The notes below the pieces were generated by a model. The model did not search any database and was not told the DNA's origin. It saw nothing but the letters and a program-made list of their open reading frames with translations. 64,000 nt of DNA from Ramlibacter sp. WS9 (lineage in GTDB: Bacteria; Pseudomonadota; Gammaproteobacteria; Burkholderiales; Burkholderiaceae_C), in assembly GCF_003797765.1 (NCBI RefSeq), contig NZ_RKMB01000002.1, positions 1-64,000 of the forward strand, in the 5' to 3' direction. The stretch's first letter is position 1. Each line of letters begins with the position of its first letter. The translations under genes and the position numbers were made by a program. Below are positions 1 to 8,337 of this stretch, piece by piece.

Positions 1-14
1 GGCGGGTGGCGGGC

Positions 15-34
15 GGTGGGCACAAGTGCCCACC
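15..34. repeat. Short perfect hairpin
   Basis: A 9-bp perfect stem (GGTGGGCAC / GTGCCCACC) with a 2-nt loop. It has no T-tract, so it looks more like an intergenic palindromic repeat than an intrinsic terminator. What precedes it lies outside the window. Confidence 0.55.
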
Positions 35-88
35 CTACGCGAGGACTCACGGGAAAACCCTGTGCCATCTCCGCACGGCCCTGTTCCG

Positions 89-120
89 GGGTGGAGCAAT
101 CGCAACGCTGCACTCCACCC
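89..120. promoter_or_regulatory. Inverted repeat, possible upstream activator site for pqq
   Basis: GGGTGGAG at 89-96 and its exact complement CTCCACCC at 113-120 are separated by 16 nt. The repeat sits about 110-140 bp upstream of the start point predicted from the sigma-54 motif at 204-218, a usual distance for an enhancer-binding activator. The function is inference; the inverted repeat is seen. Confidence 0.3.
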
Positions 121-203
121 GCGCTTCACAAGCCCTCGCGTAAAACCGCCCGCGCACGCCTGCGCATAGGGGCAATCACTGTCTTTGAGCACACGCAAGC
201 CGT

Positions 204-218
204 CGGCATGGGTCTTGC
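204..218 (+). promoter_or_regulatory. Sigma-54 (-24/-12) promoter of the pqq operon
   Basis: CGGCATGGGTCTTGC matches the sigma-54 consensus TGGCACG-N4-TTGC, with GG and GC at the required spacing. A start about 12 nt downstream (near 230) leaves a leader of about 57 nt before the pqqA ATG. The same motif with N4 changed only from GGTC to GGCC precedes the PQQ dehydrogenase gene at the same distance, which supports both assignments. Confidence 0.65.
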
Positions 219-286
219 GAAACAGAGCATGTCCTTCACGGCAATCCCGCCCCGGACTTTTGATGGCAACCCCCAAGGAGACTCTC

Positions 287-361
287 ATGCAATGGTCGCA
301 ACCCGCATTCGAAGACATGCGCTTCGGCTTCGAAGTCACGATGTACATCTCGGCTCGTTGA
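287..361 (+). CDS. pqqA: PQQ precursor peptide PqqA
   Basis: This is the 24-residue ribosomally made peptide that supplies the backbone of pyrroloquinoline quinone. The conserved Glu and Tyr three residues apart that are cross-linked by PqqE are present as E16 and Y20 in the segment FEVTMYISAR. Length (24 aa) and C-terminal sequence are typical of the family. The start ATG at 287 follows a strong ribosome site AAGGAG at 275-280. It is first in the pqq operon and lies 36 nt upstream of pqqB; its short size makes it easy to miss in gene calling. Family role is established knowledge; identification rests on motif, length and context. Confidence 0.93.
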   Translation: MQWSQPAFEDMRFGFEVTMYISAR

Positions 362-397
362 AGTGAAAGCCCATCTCCAACGCGCCTGCACACTGCC

Positions 398-1342
398 ATG
401 AAAATTCTCGTGCTCGGTTCAGGCGCCGGAGGGGGCTTTCCGCAATGGAACTGCAACTGCCGGCTGTGCGCCGGCCAGCGGCAAGGAGAGCTGAGCGCGC
501 ATGCGCGAACCCAGAGCTCCATCGCCGTGTCGGCCGACGGCGAATCCTGGGTCCTGCTCAATGCGTCGCCCGACATCGGCCAGCAGATTCGCAGCCACCC
601 GCAACTTCACCCGCGCCACGGCTCGCCGCATGAACTGCGCAGCACGCCGATCAAGGCCGTGGTGCTGATGGACGCGCAGATCGACCACGTCACTGGCTTG
701 CTGGGCCTGCGCGAAGGCCCCTGCATCGACCTCTACGCCACGCCCTGCGTGTTCGAAGACCTCACCACCGGGCTGCCGCTGTTGAATGTGCTCCAGCACT
801 ATTGCGGCACGCGCTGGCACATGTTGCCGGTGGCGGGGGACCAAGCTTGCGCCGAGTTCGAGATCGAAGGCTTTCCGTCGCTGCGCTTCACCGCGCTGGC
901 GATCCCCGGCAAGGCGCCGCCGTATTCGCCGCACCGGCGCGAGCAGGTGGTGGGCGACAACATCGCGCTGCGGATCGAAGACCTCTCCGACGGCAAGCGC
1001 CTGTTCTATTCGCCGGGCCTGGCCGAGGTGGGCGAGCAGGAGCTGCGTTGGATGAGCGACGCCGACTGCCTGCTGGTCGACGGCACCTTCTGGGAAGAAG
1101 AAGAGATGCAGTTGGCCGGCCTGAGTGCCAAGACCGCCAGCGAGATGGGCCACCTGCCGCAGACCGCCAGCGCGGCGCGGGCCGGCATGGTCGACGTGAT
1201 GCAGGCCACCGGCGCCGGCCGCAAGGTGCTCATCCACATCAACAACAGCAACCCGATCCTCGACGAGGGCAGTGCGCAACGCCGCGTGCTGGAAGCCCAT
1301 GGCATCGAGGTGTCCTACGACGGAATGGAGATCTCCTTATGA
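398..1342 (+). CDS. pqqB: PQQ biosynthesis protein PqqB
   Basis: A 314-aa protein of the metallo-beta-lactamase fold, proposed to act as a hydroxylase on the PqqA-derived intermediate in the cytoplasm. The N-terminus [17 protein letters not shown] is the PqqB hallmark, with a Cys-rich zinc-binding segment, and [15 protein letters not shown] carries the metal-site histidine region. Length is close to the usual 300-310 aa. Start ATG 398 gives the canonical [11 protein letters not shown] beginning. The stop overlaps the pqqC start by ATGA, indicating translational coupling. Confidence 0.96.
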   Translation: MKILVLGSGAGGGFPQWNCNCRLCAGQRQGELSAHARTQSSIAVSADGESWVLLNASPDIGQQIRSHPQLHPRHGSPHELRSTPIKAVVLMDAQIDHVTGLLGLREGPCIDLYATPCVFEDLTTGLPLLNVLQHYCGTRWHMLPVAGDQACAEFEIEGFPSLRFTALAIPGKAPPYSPHRREQVVGDNIALRIEDLSDGKRLFYSPGLAEVGEQELRWMSDADCLLVDGTFWEEEEMQLAGLSAKTASEMGHLPQTASAARAGMVDVMQATGAGRKVLIHINNSNPILDEGSAQRRVLEAHGIEVSYDGMEISL

Positions 1343-2106
1343 ACACCGAACTGTTCCGTTGTGCCCCGCCGCACGCGGATGCCCGCGAGCCCTGGAGCGC
1401 CGGGGAATTCGAGGCCCGCCTGCGCGCCTGCGAGACCGGCTATCACATCCACCATCCGTTCAACCAGCGCCTGAACCGCGGCGAGCTGCAGCCGTTCCAG
1501 GTGAGGGCGTGGGTGGCGAACCGCTTCTACTACCAGGTCAAGATCCCCGAGAAGGACGCCGCGGTGATGGCCAACTGCGACGACCGCGCCGAGCGCCGGC
1601 GCTGGGTCGAGCGCATCCTCGACCACGACGGCCGCGGTGACTTCGGCGGCAGCAACGCCGGCGGCATCGAGGCCTGGAGCCGGCTGGGCGAGGCGACCGG
1701 CCTGCGGCGCGAAGCCCTCTGGTCGCATCGCCATGTGCGGGCCGGCGTGCGTTTCGCCGTCGATGCCTATGTCAATTTCGCGCGCAACAGGCCATGGGAA
1801 GAGGCCGCCATTTCTTCGTTGACGGAAATGTTCGCGCCGAAGATTCATGCGGACCGGCTGGCGGGCTGGCCCACGCTGTACCCCTGGATCGAAGCGGAAG
1901 GCCTGGGCTACTTCCGCAGCCGCATCCCACTGGCCACGCGCGACGTCGAGCACGGGCTCGAAGTGGCGCACCGCTGGTGCACGACACGCGCGCGCCAGGA
2001 ACGCGCGATCGCGATCCTGCAGTTCAAGCTCGACCTGCTCTGGTCGATGCTCGATGTCATCGAGAACGCCTACCCCGACGACCTGCCGATGGAGTCGCGG
2101 CCATGA
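1339..2106 (+). CDS. pqqC: Pyrroloquinoline-quinone synthase PqqC
   Basis: A 255-aa all-helical, cofactor-free oxidase of the TenA-like fold that catalyses the last ring closure and eight-electron oxidation giving PQQ. Seen in the sequence: HIHHPFN near residue 36, the [11 protein letters not shown] segment around 64-74, and the [18 protein letters not shown] helix, all typical of PqqC. Length is normal (about 250 aa). The start overlaps the pqqB stop (ATGA) and its own stop overlaps the pqqD start. No missing catalytic segment was noticed. Confidence 0.96.
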   Translation: MNTELFRCAPPHADAREPWSAGEFEARLRACETGYHIHHPFNQRLNRGELQPFQVRAWVANRFYYQVKIPEKDAAVMANCDDRAERRRWVERILDHDGRGDFGGSNAGGIEAWSRLGEATGLRREALWSHRHVRAGVRFAVDAYVNFARNRPWEEAAISSLTEMFAPKIHADRLAGWPTLYPWIEAEGLGYFRSRIPLATRDVEHGLEVAHRWCTTRARQERAIAILQFKLDLLWSMLDVIENAYPDDLPMESRP

Positions 2107-2366
2107 TTTCGCCAGACACGAGGCCCGCCGTGGCGACGATGTTCCGGCTGCAGTTCGAGCCGGCGCAAGGCAACTGGGTGCTGCTCTACCCCGAAGGCAT
2201 GGTCAAGCTGAACACGCCGGCCGCGGAGATCCTGCGGCGTTGCGATGGGCAGCGCACGGTCGACGAGATCGTCGCTGAACTCGAGGCCGCGTTCGCGCAG
2301 ACGGCGCTGCAGGCTGATGTGTGCGCCTTCCTCGGCCAGGCGCGCGCGCGCGGCTGGCTGCAGTAG
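2103..2366 (+). CDS. pqqD: PqqA-binding chaperone PqqD
   Basis: An 87-aa protein of the RiPP recognition element family that binds the PqqA peptide and delivers it to the radical SAM enzyme PqqE. The family pattern is visible: an N-terminal beta-hairpin with the [12 protein letters not shown] segment, then EILRRCDG and a C-terminal helix. Some bacteria fuse PqqC and PqqD; here they are separate, overlapping genes (ATGA at 2103). The start of pqqE follows after 9 nt. Confidence 0.93.
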   Translation: MISPDTRPAVATMFRLQFEPAQGNWVLLYPEGMVKLNTPAAEILRRCDGQRTVDEIVAELEAAFAQTALQADVCAFLGQARARGWLQ

Positions 2367-2375
2367 GCGGGCGCA

Positions 2376-3572
2376 ATGACAGCCGCCGCCGCACCTGCCA
2401 TCCGGCCACCACTGTGGCTGCTGGCCGAGCTGACCTACCGCTGCCCCTTGCATTGCGTGTTTTGCTCCAACCCCGTCGACTACACGCGCCATGACCGCGA
2501 GATGGACACCGCGACATGGAAGCGCGTACTTGGCGAGGCGCGCGCACTGGGCGCGGTGCAACTGGGCTTCTCGGGCGGCGAGCCGCTGCTGCGGGACGAC
2601 CTCGAAGAGCTGGTGGCGCATGGGCGGCAACTGGGCTTCTATACCAACCTCATCACCTCGGGCGTCGGCTTGACCGAGGCGCGCGCGAAGGCGCTGAAGG
2701 CGGCCGGGCTCGACCACATCCAGCTGTCGTTCCAGGACTCGACACGCGAGCTCAACGACTTCATCAGCTCCAGCCGCACCTTCGACTTGAAGTCGAAGGT
2801 CGCCGCCATCATCAAGGCGCAGGGCTACCCCATGGTGCTGAACTGCGTGATGCACCGCTTCAACCTGCCGCATGTGGGCCGCATCATCGACATGGCCGAA
2901 CGGATGGGCGCCGACTACCTGGAACTCGCCAACACGCAGTACTACGGCTGGGCCTGGCTCAACCGAACGGCCCTGATGCCGACCGCCGAAGAACTGCGGG
3001 ACGCCGAGGCGATCGTGATGGCGCATCGCGAGCGCCTCGAGGGCCGCATGAAGGTGCTGTGGGTGTCGCCCGACTACGCCGACGCCAAGCCCAAGCCGTG
3101 CATGGCCGGCTGGGGCGCGGTGTTCATGGTGGTGGCGCCAGACGGCAGCGCGTTGCCTTGCCACAGCGCGCGCATGCTGCCCGGCATCGAGTTCCCGAGC
3201 CTGCAGGACAGCTCGGTGCGCGAGGCCTGGTACGACAGCGACGGATTCAACCGCTACCGCGGCCAGTCCTGGATGAACTCAACCTGTGGCGGCTGCGACG
3301 AGCGCGGCCAGGATTTCGGCGGCTGCCGGTGCCAGGCCTTCCTGGTGACGGGCGATGCGGCAGCTACCGACCCGGTGTGCCCGAAGAGCGAGCACCGGGG
3401 CCGCATCGACGCGGTGCTGGCCGGCGCCCAGGCCGAACGCGAGCAGGCGGGGCGCTGCGGCGCGCCCGCGCAACCCCTGCGCTTTGTTCCGGGCGCGACC
3501 ACGCTGGCCGGCCTGGTCTATCGCGGCGATGAGAATTCGCGAGCGCTGTCTGCCAGGCCCGAGCCATGCTGA
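2376..3572 (+). CDS. pqqE: PqqA peptide cyclase, radical SAM/SPASM enzyme PqqE
   Basis: A 398-aa radical SAM enzyme that forms the carbon-carbon bond between Glu and Tyr of PqqA, using PqqD as partner. The SAM-cluster motif CPLHCVFC (C23, C27, C30) is intact, followed by the GGEPLLR glycine-rich motif. The C-terminal SPASM domain for auxiliary iron-sulfur clusters is Cys-rich (CHSARM, then CGGCDERGQDFGGCRCQAF, then VCPKS). Length fits the family, with about 50 extra C-terminal residues of low complexity. The stop overlaps the start of the next ABC ATPase gene. Confidence 0.95.
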   Translation: MTAAAAPAIRPPLWLLAELTYRCPLHCVFCSNPVDYTRHDREMDTATWKRVLGEARALGAVQLGFSGGEPLLRDDLEELVAHGRQLGFYTNLITSGVGLTEARAKALKAAGLDHIQLSFQDSTRELNDFISSSRTFDLKSKVAAIIKAQGYPMVLNCVMHRFNLPHVGRIIDMAERMGADYLELANTQYYGWAWLNRTALMPTAEELRDAEAIVMAHRERLEGRMKVLWVSPDYADAKPKPCMAGWGAVFMVVAPDGSALPCHSARMLPGIEFPSLQDSSVREAWYDSDGFNRYRGQSWMNSTCGGCDERGQDFGGCRCQAFLVTGDAAATDPVCPKSEHRGRIDAVLAGAQAEREQAGRCGAPAQPLRFVPGATTLAGLVYRGDENSRALSARPEPC

Positions 3573-4279
3573 AGCTGCGTGAGCTCACGCAGTGCTACGG
3601 CCCGCGGGTGGCGCTCAACGCACTCAGCCTGCACGTTGCGCGCGGCAGCTTCGTCGCGCTGCTGGGACCCAACGGTGCCGGCAAGTCGACGCTGTTCCAG
3701 GTGCTCACCGGCCTGTTCGCCGCCGACGCGGGCGACGTGGAAGTGGCCGGCCTGTCGATGCGCAGCCAGGCACGGCGCGCGCTGGCGCACATCGGCGTGG
3801 TGTTCCAGCAGCAGTCGCTCGACCTGGACCTGAGCGTGGCGCGCAACCTGCAGTTTTATGCCGACCTGCAGGGCCTGCCGCGCGCGGTGGCGGCCGGGCG
3901 TATCGCGGTGGACGCGGCGCGCTTCGGCCTCACCGCGGACCTGGGGCGGCGGGTGCGTGAGCTCTCCGGCGGCACGCGGCGCAAGGTCGAGCTGGTGCGC
4001 GCGCTGTTGCACCGGCCCGGGCTGCTGCTGATGGACGAGGCCACGGCGGGCCTTGATCCCGGGTCCAGGCGCGACCTGGTCGAAGGGTTGCGGCAAGAGG
4101 TGCGCCATCGAGGCCTCACGGTGCTGTGGGCCACCCACGTCGTGTCGGAGGCCGCCGGCGCCGACCGCGTGCTGGTGCTGGACCATGGTGAGCTGCTGGC
4201 CGACGGCACGCCCGCCGACGTCACGGCGGACCTGGGCGGCCCGACGCTCGAAGCCGCTTTCATCAACGCGACCCGCTGA
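3566..4279 (+). CDS. ABC transporter ATPase, PQQ alcohol dehydrogenase-associated
   Basis: A 237-aa cytoplasmic ATP-binding subunit. Walker [10 protein letters not shown] is at residues 34-42, the signature reads LSGGTRRK instead of LSGGQ, and Walker B is LLLMDEATAGLD; the H-loop ATHVVSEA follows. The subclass resembles drug/export-type (DrrA/CcmA-like) ATPases. It would pair with the permease at 6521. Sets of this ATPase, a beta-propeller, a binding protein and this permease recur next to PQQ alcohol dehydrogenase genes (I recall TIGRFAM families named for this); the transported substrate is not known. The start overlaps pqqE by 7 nt, so it is part of the pqq operon. Confidence 0.88.
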   Translation: MLKLRELTQCYGPRVALNALSLHVARGSFVALLGPNGAGKSTLFQVLTGLFAADAGDVEVAGLSMRSQARRALAHIGVVFQQQSLDLDLSVARNLQFYADLQGLPRAVAAGRIAVDAARFGLTADLGRRVRELSGGTRRKVELVRALLHRPGLLLMDEATAGLDPGSRRDLVEGLRQEVRHRGLTVLWATHVVSEAAGADRVLVLDHGELLADGTPADVTADLGGPTLEAAFINATR

Positions 4280-4291
4280 GTTCCTGAAATC

Positions 4292-5260
4292 ATGAAGACA
4301 ATTGCCTTGTTGGCGCTGCTGCTGTCAGTCCCGCTGGCTGTCCACGCGCAGGGCAGTGGCCTGGCCTACGTCTCCAGCGAGAAGGACCATGCGATCACGA
4401 TGATCGACTTGAAGACGCTGTCGGTGACGGGCACCGTCCCCACCTGCAAGCGCCCGCGCCATATGCAGCGGCTGGCCGCGGGCAAGCAGCTGATGGTCGC
4501 GTGCAGCGACTCCGGCAGCGCCGACCTGATCGACCTGGCAAGCCGCCGATCGGTCGGCCGCGTGCCGCTCGGAGACGATCCCGAAGTCTTCGATCTGTCC
4601 CCGGACGGCCGCACCGCCTATGTGTCGGCCGAGGAAGACGGTGCACTCAACGTGTTCGACCTCGCGCGCAGGAAGCTGATCAAGAGTGTGCCCCTGGCCA
4701 AGGAGCCGGAAGGCGTGAAGGTCTCGGTTGACGGCAAGCGCGTGTACGTCACCTCCGAAGTCGCGAACATGGTTCACGTGGTGGACACCGCGACGCTGCA
4801 GGTCGAGAAGAACATCCCTGTGGGCAAGCGCCCGCGGCGCTTTGCATTCGCCGCCGACGGCAGCGAGCTATGGGTCACCAATGAACTAGGCAGCAGCGTC
4901 AGCATCATTTCGCTGCGCGAGCTCGCGGTTGTGGCCACCGTGGTGTTCGCAGTCAAGGGTATGCGCGCCGACGACATCACGCCGGTGGGCCTTGTGCCGT
5001 CGCCTGACGCCAAGACCATGTACGTGGCGCTCGGCCGGGCCAACCACGTGGCTTTCGTCGACGTGGCGACCCGCAAGACGAAGCAACTCGTGCTGGTCGG
5101 CAAGCGCGCCTGGGGCCTAGCGGTCAACCGCGACGGCTCGCGGCTGTTCGTGGTGAACGGCCTGTCCGACGACATGACGGTGGTCGACACGGCGAGCGCC
5201 AAGGCGCTGAAGACGTTGCCCGTCGGCCGCGTCCCGCACACGGTGGTCATTGATGATTGA
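4292..5260 (+). CDS. Exported YVTN-type beta-propeller protein, PQQ-associated
   Basis: A 322-aa protein with a signal peptide (MKTIALLALLLSVPLAVHAQG, cleavage near residue 20) and at least six repeats of the YVTN/NHL style, e.g. LAYVSSEKDHAITMIDL, RTAYVSAEEDGALNVFDL and KRVYVTSEVANMVHVVDT. It should fold as a periplasmic beta-propeller. Members of this group are found in PQQ-dependent catabolism loci beside the ABC transporter seen here; their role may be binding of substrate, PQQ or partner proteins, and is not established. Its stop overlaps the next start region (ATGATTGA). Confidence 0.85.
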   Translation: MKTIALLALLLSVPLAVHAQGSGLAYVSSEKDHAITMIDLKTLSVTGTVPTCKRPRHMQRLAAGKQLMVACSDSGSADLIDLASRRSVGRVPLGDDPEVFDLSPDGRTAYVSAEEDGALNVFDLARRKLIKSVPLAKEPEGVKVSVDGKRVYVTSEVANMVHVVDTATLQVEKNIPVGKRPRRFAFAADGSELWVTNELGSSVSIISLRELAVVATVVFAVKGMRADDITPVGLVPSPDAKTMYVALGRANHVAFVDVATRKTKQLVLVGKRAWGLAVNRDGSRLFVVNGLSDDMTVVDTASAKALKTLPVGRVPHTVVIDD

Positions 5261-6524
5261 ACGGACTTTCTCCCTCTCCCTCTGGGAGAGGGCAGGGGTG
5301 AGGGCGGCGGCGGGTGCCCTCACCCTAACCCTCTCCCAGAGGGAGAGGGGACAAGTCCGGCGTGCCCTGGCAGGAGCCGCGCTGGCCCTTGCATTCAACG
5401 CCACCGCAGCCACGTTGACATTGGGCGTCGTGCAGCGCGCCGATGACGAACGGCTTGCGCCCCAGCGCGTGGCGCTCGCGTACCCAGGCCAGCCTGGAGG
5501 GCCGGCGGCCGAAGCGGTCGAAATGGCCGCGAAGGAAAGCCAGTTCGAACTCGATGCCGCCAGGCTGCGCGTCGTCGTCGACGTGCGCGCCGCACGCAGC
5601 GCCGACGAGGCCAAGACGATGCTGCAGCAGCTCGCGAAGGCCGGTGCCGCCGGTGTCGTGCTGGACCTGCCGGCAGGGTGGATCACCGCCGCGGCGCCGA
5701 CTGTCGCCATGCCGCTGATCAATGCCGGCGAGAGCGCCGAAACGTTGCGCCAGGAGGGCTGTCGGCCGCATCTGTTCCACACGTTGCCGGGTGAGCGCAT
5801 GCGCGCTGACGCGCTCGCGCAGGCTTTGCTGGCACGCCGCTGGACGCGCGTGCTGCTGCTGCACGGCAGCAGTGCCGATGACGCGGCGCGGCTCGCGCAG
5901 GTGCAGGCCGCGCTGAAGCGTTACCGCCTGACGCCGGTCGCGGTGAAGGCATTCAAGCTTTCGGCCGACCCGCGCGAGCGCGATCTTGCCAACCCGCTGC
6001 TGCTCACCGGCATCGCTGCGGGCGGCGAGTATGACGCCGTGTGGGTCGTCGACAGCGACGGTGAGTTCGCGCGCACGTTGCCCTACCGCACCGCGCTGCC
6101 GCGCCCCGTCGTGGGCGACGCCGGCCTGTCGGCGCAGGCCTGGGCGCCGCGCTTCGAGCGCTACGGCGCGCCGCAGCTGGAACGCCGTTTTTCGCGTACC
6201 GCCCACAGGCCGATGACCGGCTTCGATTGGGCCGCCTACATGGCGGCCAAGGCACTGTTGCAGGCGGCGCTGGAACAAGCGGCCGGGCCGAACGCGGCGC
6301 AGGTGCTGAAGGCATTGAGCCGGCCGGACTTCACGCTGGACGGCTTCAAGGGCGTGCGCCTGGGCTTTCGCGCCTGGGACCGGCAACTGCGCCAGCCGCT
6401 GCTGCTCACTGACGGGGTTGCCGTGGTCGGCAGCGCGCCGGCCGAGGGCGTGATGCACCCGAAGAACGTGCTCGACACGCTGGGCACCGACGCGGCCGAG
6501 TCGGCCTGCAAGGCGGGGTTGTGA
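5253..6524 (+). CDS. Periplasmic binding protein of the PQQ-associated ABC system, with in-frame repeat insertion
   Basis: A 423-aa type-1 periplasmic binding-fold protein (TLGVVQRADDERLAPQR near the mature start). The ATG at 5253 overlaps the upstream stop; a TTG lies just before it. Residues 7-33 are encoded by a palindromic intergenic-type repeat of 81 nt, i.e. exactly 27 codons. Deleting it would join MIERTF to QVRRALAGAALALAF and restore a normal signal peptide, so the ancestral gene probably lacked it. The present product has a 37-residue, Arg-rich n-region before the hydrophobic core; export efficiency may be affected. No other usable start codon lies between the repeat and the signal core. 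The stop overlaps the permease start. Confidence 0.8.
   Translation: MIERTFSLSLWERAGVRAAAGALTLTLSQRERGQVRRALAGAALALAFNATAATLTLGVVQRADDERLAPQRVALAYPGQPGGPAAEAVEMAAKESQFELDAARLRVVVDVRAARSADEAKTMLQQLAKAGAAGVVLDLPAGWITAAAPTVAMPLINAGESAETLRQEGCRPHLFHTLPGERMRADALAQALLARRWTRVLLLHGSSADDAARLAQVQAALKRYRLTPVAVKAFKLSADPRERDLANPLLLTGIAAGGEYDAVWVVDSDGEFARTLPYRTALPRPVVGDAGLSAQAWAPRFERYGAPQLERRFSRTAHRPMTGFDWAAYMAAKALLQAALEQAAGPNAAQVLKALSRPDFTLDGFKGVRLGFRAWDRQLRQPLLLTDGVAVVGSAPAEGVMHPKNVLDTLGTDAAESACKAGL
5271..5351. repeat. Palindromic repeat inside a coding sequence
   Basis: An 81-bp imperfect palindrome: arms CCCTCTCCCTCTGGGAGAGG and its complement around 5330-5350, inner arms GGGTGAGGG / CCCTCACCC and a GC-rich loop. 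The same element is at 60767-60852 and, as a half, at 54497-54523. When translated it gives the recurrent SLSLWERAGVRA...LTLTLSQRER pattern often seen in mis-annotated proteins of proteobacteria. Here it lies in frame within a real gene. Confidence 0.85.
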
Positions 6525-7360
6525 TGCAGGACGCACGCAACCACACCGCCGCGCATGCGCTGCAGGCCCTGCGCGCCATCGTGCTGCGCGAGCTGTTCAA
6601 GTTCGCCCAGCAAAAGGGGCGGCTCATCTCCGCGCTGGTGCGCCCCGTGCTGTGGCTCGCCGTGTTCGCGGCGGGCTTTCGCAACGTGTTCGGTGTCGCC
6701 ATCGTCGATCCCTACGATACCTACATCCCCTATGACCTGTACATCGCGCCCGGGCTCATCGGCATGGTTCTGCTGTTCAACGGCATGCAGTCGTCGCTGG
6801 CAATGGTCTACGACCGTGAGATGGGGCTGATGCGCCTGCTGCTGACGGCACCGCTGCCGCGCTGGTGGCTGTTGCTGGCCAAGCTGCTAGCCACGGCGCT
6901 CCTGAGCCTGGTGCAGGTACTGGCCTTCGTGGTGGTGGCCGCGCTGCTCGGCACGACGCTGCCGATGGAGCCGCGCTCGCTGCTGCACGCGCTCGCGGCC
7001 ACGCTGGCCGCCGCGCTGATGCTGGCGTCGCTGGGGCTGCTGCTATCGGTGTACGTGCGGCAGCTGGAGAACTTCGCCGGCACGATGAATTTCGTCATCT
7101 TCCCGATGTATTTCCTGTCCACCGCGCTGTACCCGCTGTGGAAGCTGGAAGAGTCGGGCGCAACCTGGGTGTGGCGTGCTGCGCAGTTCAATCCGTTCAC
7201 CCACGCCGTGGAGTGGATTCGCTTCGCGCTCTATGCCAAGGATCCCGGAATGGCGCCGCTGGTCGTGCTGGCCACGCTGGCCCTGTGCTTCGCGCTGGCC
7301 TGCTGGGGCTACGACCCGCAGCGCGGCTTCGGCAGCCTGACGCAGCGGGGGTCGGCATGA
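6521..7360 (+). CDS. ABC-2 type permease, PQQ alcohol dehydrogenase-associated
   Basis: A 279-aa integral membrane protein with about six hydrophobic segments (e.g. near 47-65, 80-95, 125-150, 155-180, 190-210, 240-265) and the ABC-2 family layout, including the amphipathic MGLMRLLLTAPLPRWWLL cytoplasmic segment and FVIFPMYFLSTALYPLW. It would form the channel for the ATPase at 3566, suggesting export rather than import. Members resembling PedC of Pseudomonas phenylethanol metabolism belong here (family recall). Both ends overlap neighbouring genes by 4 nt. Confidence 0.87.
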   Translation: MMQDARNHTAAHALQALRAIVLRELFKFAQQKGRLISALVRPVLWLAVFAAGFRNVFGVAIVDPYDTYIPYDLYIAPGLIGMVLLFNGMQSSLAMVYDREMGLMRLLLTAPLPRWWLLLAKLLATALLSLVQVLAFVVVAALLGTTLPMEPRSLLHALAATLAAALMLASLGLLLSVYVRQLENFAGTMNFVIFPMYFLSTALYPLWKLEESGATWVWRAAQFNPFTHAVEWIRFALYAKDPGMAPLVVLATLALCFALACWGYDPQRGFGSLTQRGSA

Positions 7361-8337
7361 TCTCGCGACGCCGTGTCCTGTCCTGCGCTGTGGCGACCGC
7401 GGTCGCGGCGCCCTGGGTTCGTGCCCAGCCCGGCAGCGATGCATCATTTCCGCAGCGCCCCATCTCGCTGTGGGTGCCGTGGCCGGCCGGCGGTGGCACC
7501 GACCTCACGCTGCGCCTGCTGGCCGAGCTGGCCGGCCGGCAACTGGGCCAGAGGATCGTGATCGAGAACCGCGGCGGCGCCGGTGGAACGCTGGCGATGC
7601 CGGTGCTGCAACAGGCGCAGGCCGATGGCTACACCCTGGCGCAGATGCCGCAGCCGGTGTTCCGCGCGCCGCACACGCAAAAGGTCGGCTGGGACCCGAT
7701 CCGCGACACCACCCCCATCCTGCAGATCAGCGGCGTGACCTTCGGCGTGCTGGTGCCGGCGGCCAGCGCCTTGCGGAGTGTCGAGGACCTGCTGGCCTAC
7801 GCCGCCGCCCACGCCAGTGAGCTGAGCATCGCCACCAATGGCATCGGCACCACGCCGCACATGGTGCTGGACGAGCTGTTCGCGCGCCGGGGCCTCACCT
7901 ACATCCACGTGCCCTACAAGGGAACCGCCGAGCAGATGGTGGCGGTGTCATCGGGCCAGGTGATGGCGGGCGTCAATTCCAACGGTTTTGCACCCTACGT
8001 CGATTCGGGCCGGCTGCGCCTGCTGGCCACCTTCGGCTCGGCGCGCACCCGGCGCTGGCCCAATGTACCGACCCTGAGCGAGCTGGGCCACGGCATCGTC
8101 GCGATGTCTCCCTATGGCCTGGCCGGGCCGCGTGGATTGCCTGATGTGGTCGTGCGTACGCTGCATGATGCGTTCAAGACGGCCCTGTTCGACCCCGCGC
8201 ACATCGCCGAGCTGGCCCGCTTCGACCAGGAGGTCGCCTACCTGGGCAGCGCGGACTACGGGCGCAGCATGCGCGAAGCCTTTGCCGCGGAGCGTCGCGC
8301 CGCCCAGCGGCTGGGGCTGGCGCTCGGCCCGGGATGA
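7357..8337 (+). CDS. Bug-family (tripartite tricarboxylate) periplasmic binding protein
   Basis: A 326-aa exported protein beginning MISRRRVLSCAVATAVAAPW, with an Arg-rich n-region resembling a Tat/Sec signal. The mature part shows family landmarks: PWPAGGGTDLTLR near residues 43-55, ENRGGAGGTLA, the conserved HVPYKGTAEQ and the GLAGPRGLP segment. Bug proteins bind small carboxylates or related ligands and usually work with TctA/TctB permeases, which are absent here. Placement inside the pqq operon, overlapping genes on both sides, implies a role tied to PQQ-dependent oxidation; the ligand is unknown. Confidence 0.85.
   Translation: MISRRRVLSCAVATAVAAPWVRAQPGSDASFPQRPISLWVPWPAGGGTDLTLRLLAELAGRQLGQRIVIENRGGAGGTLAMPVLQQAQADGYTLAQMPQPVFRAPHTQKVGWDPIRDTTPILQISGVTFGVLVPAASALRSVEDLLAYAAAHASELSIATNGIGTTPHMVLDELFARRGLTYIHVPYKGTAEQMVAVSSGQVMAGVNSNGFAPYVDSGRLRLLATFGSARTRRWPNVPTLSELGHGIVAMSPYGLAGPRGLPDVVVRTLHDAFKTALFDPAHIAELARFDQEVAYLGSADYGRSMREAFAAERRAAQRLGLALGPG

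Noticed and set aside
16..366. 117-codon open frame at the window start
   Set aside because: It overlaps pqqA in another frame, lacks a ribosome site and spans a hairpin and promoter-like motif; the pqqA frame explains the region.
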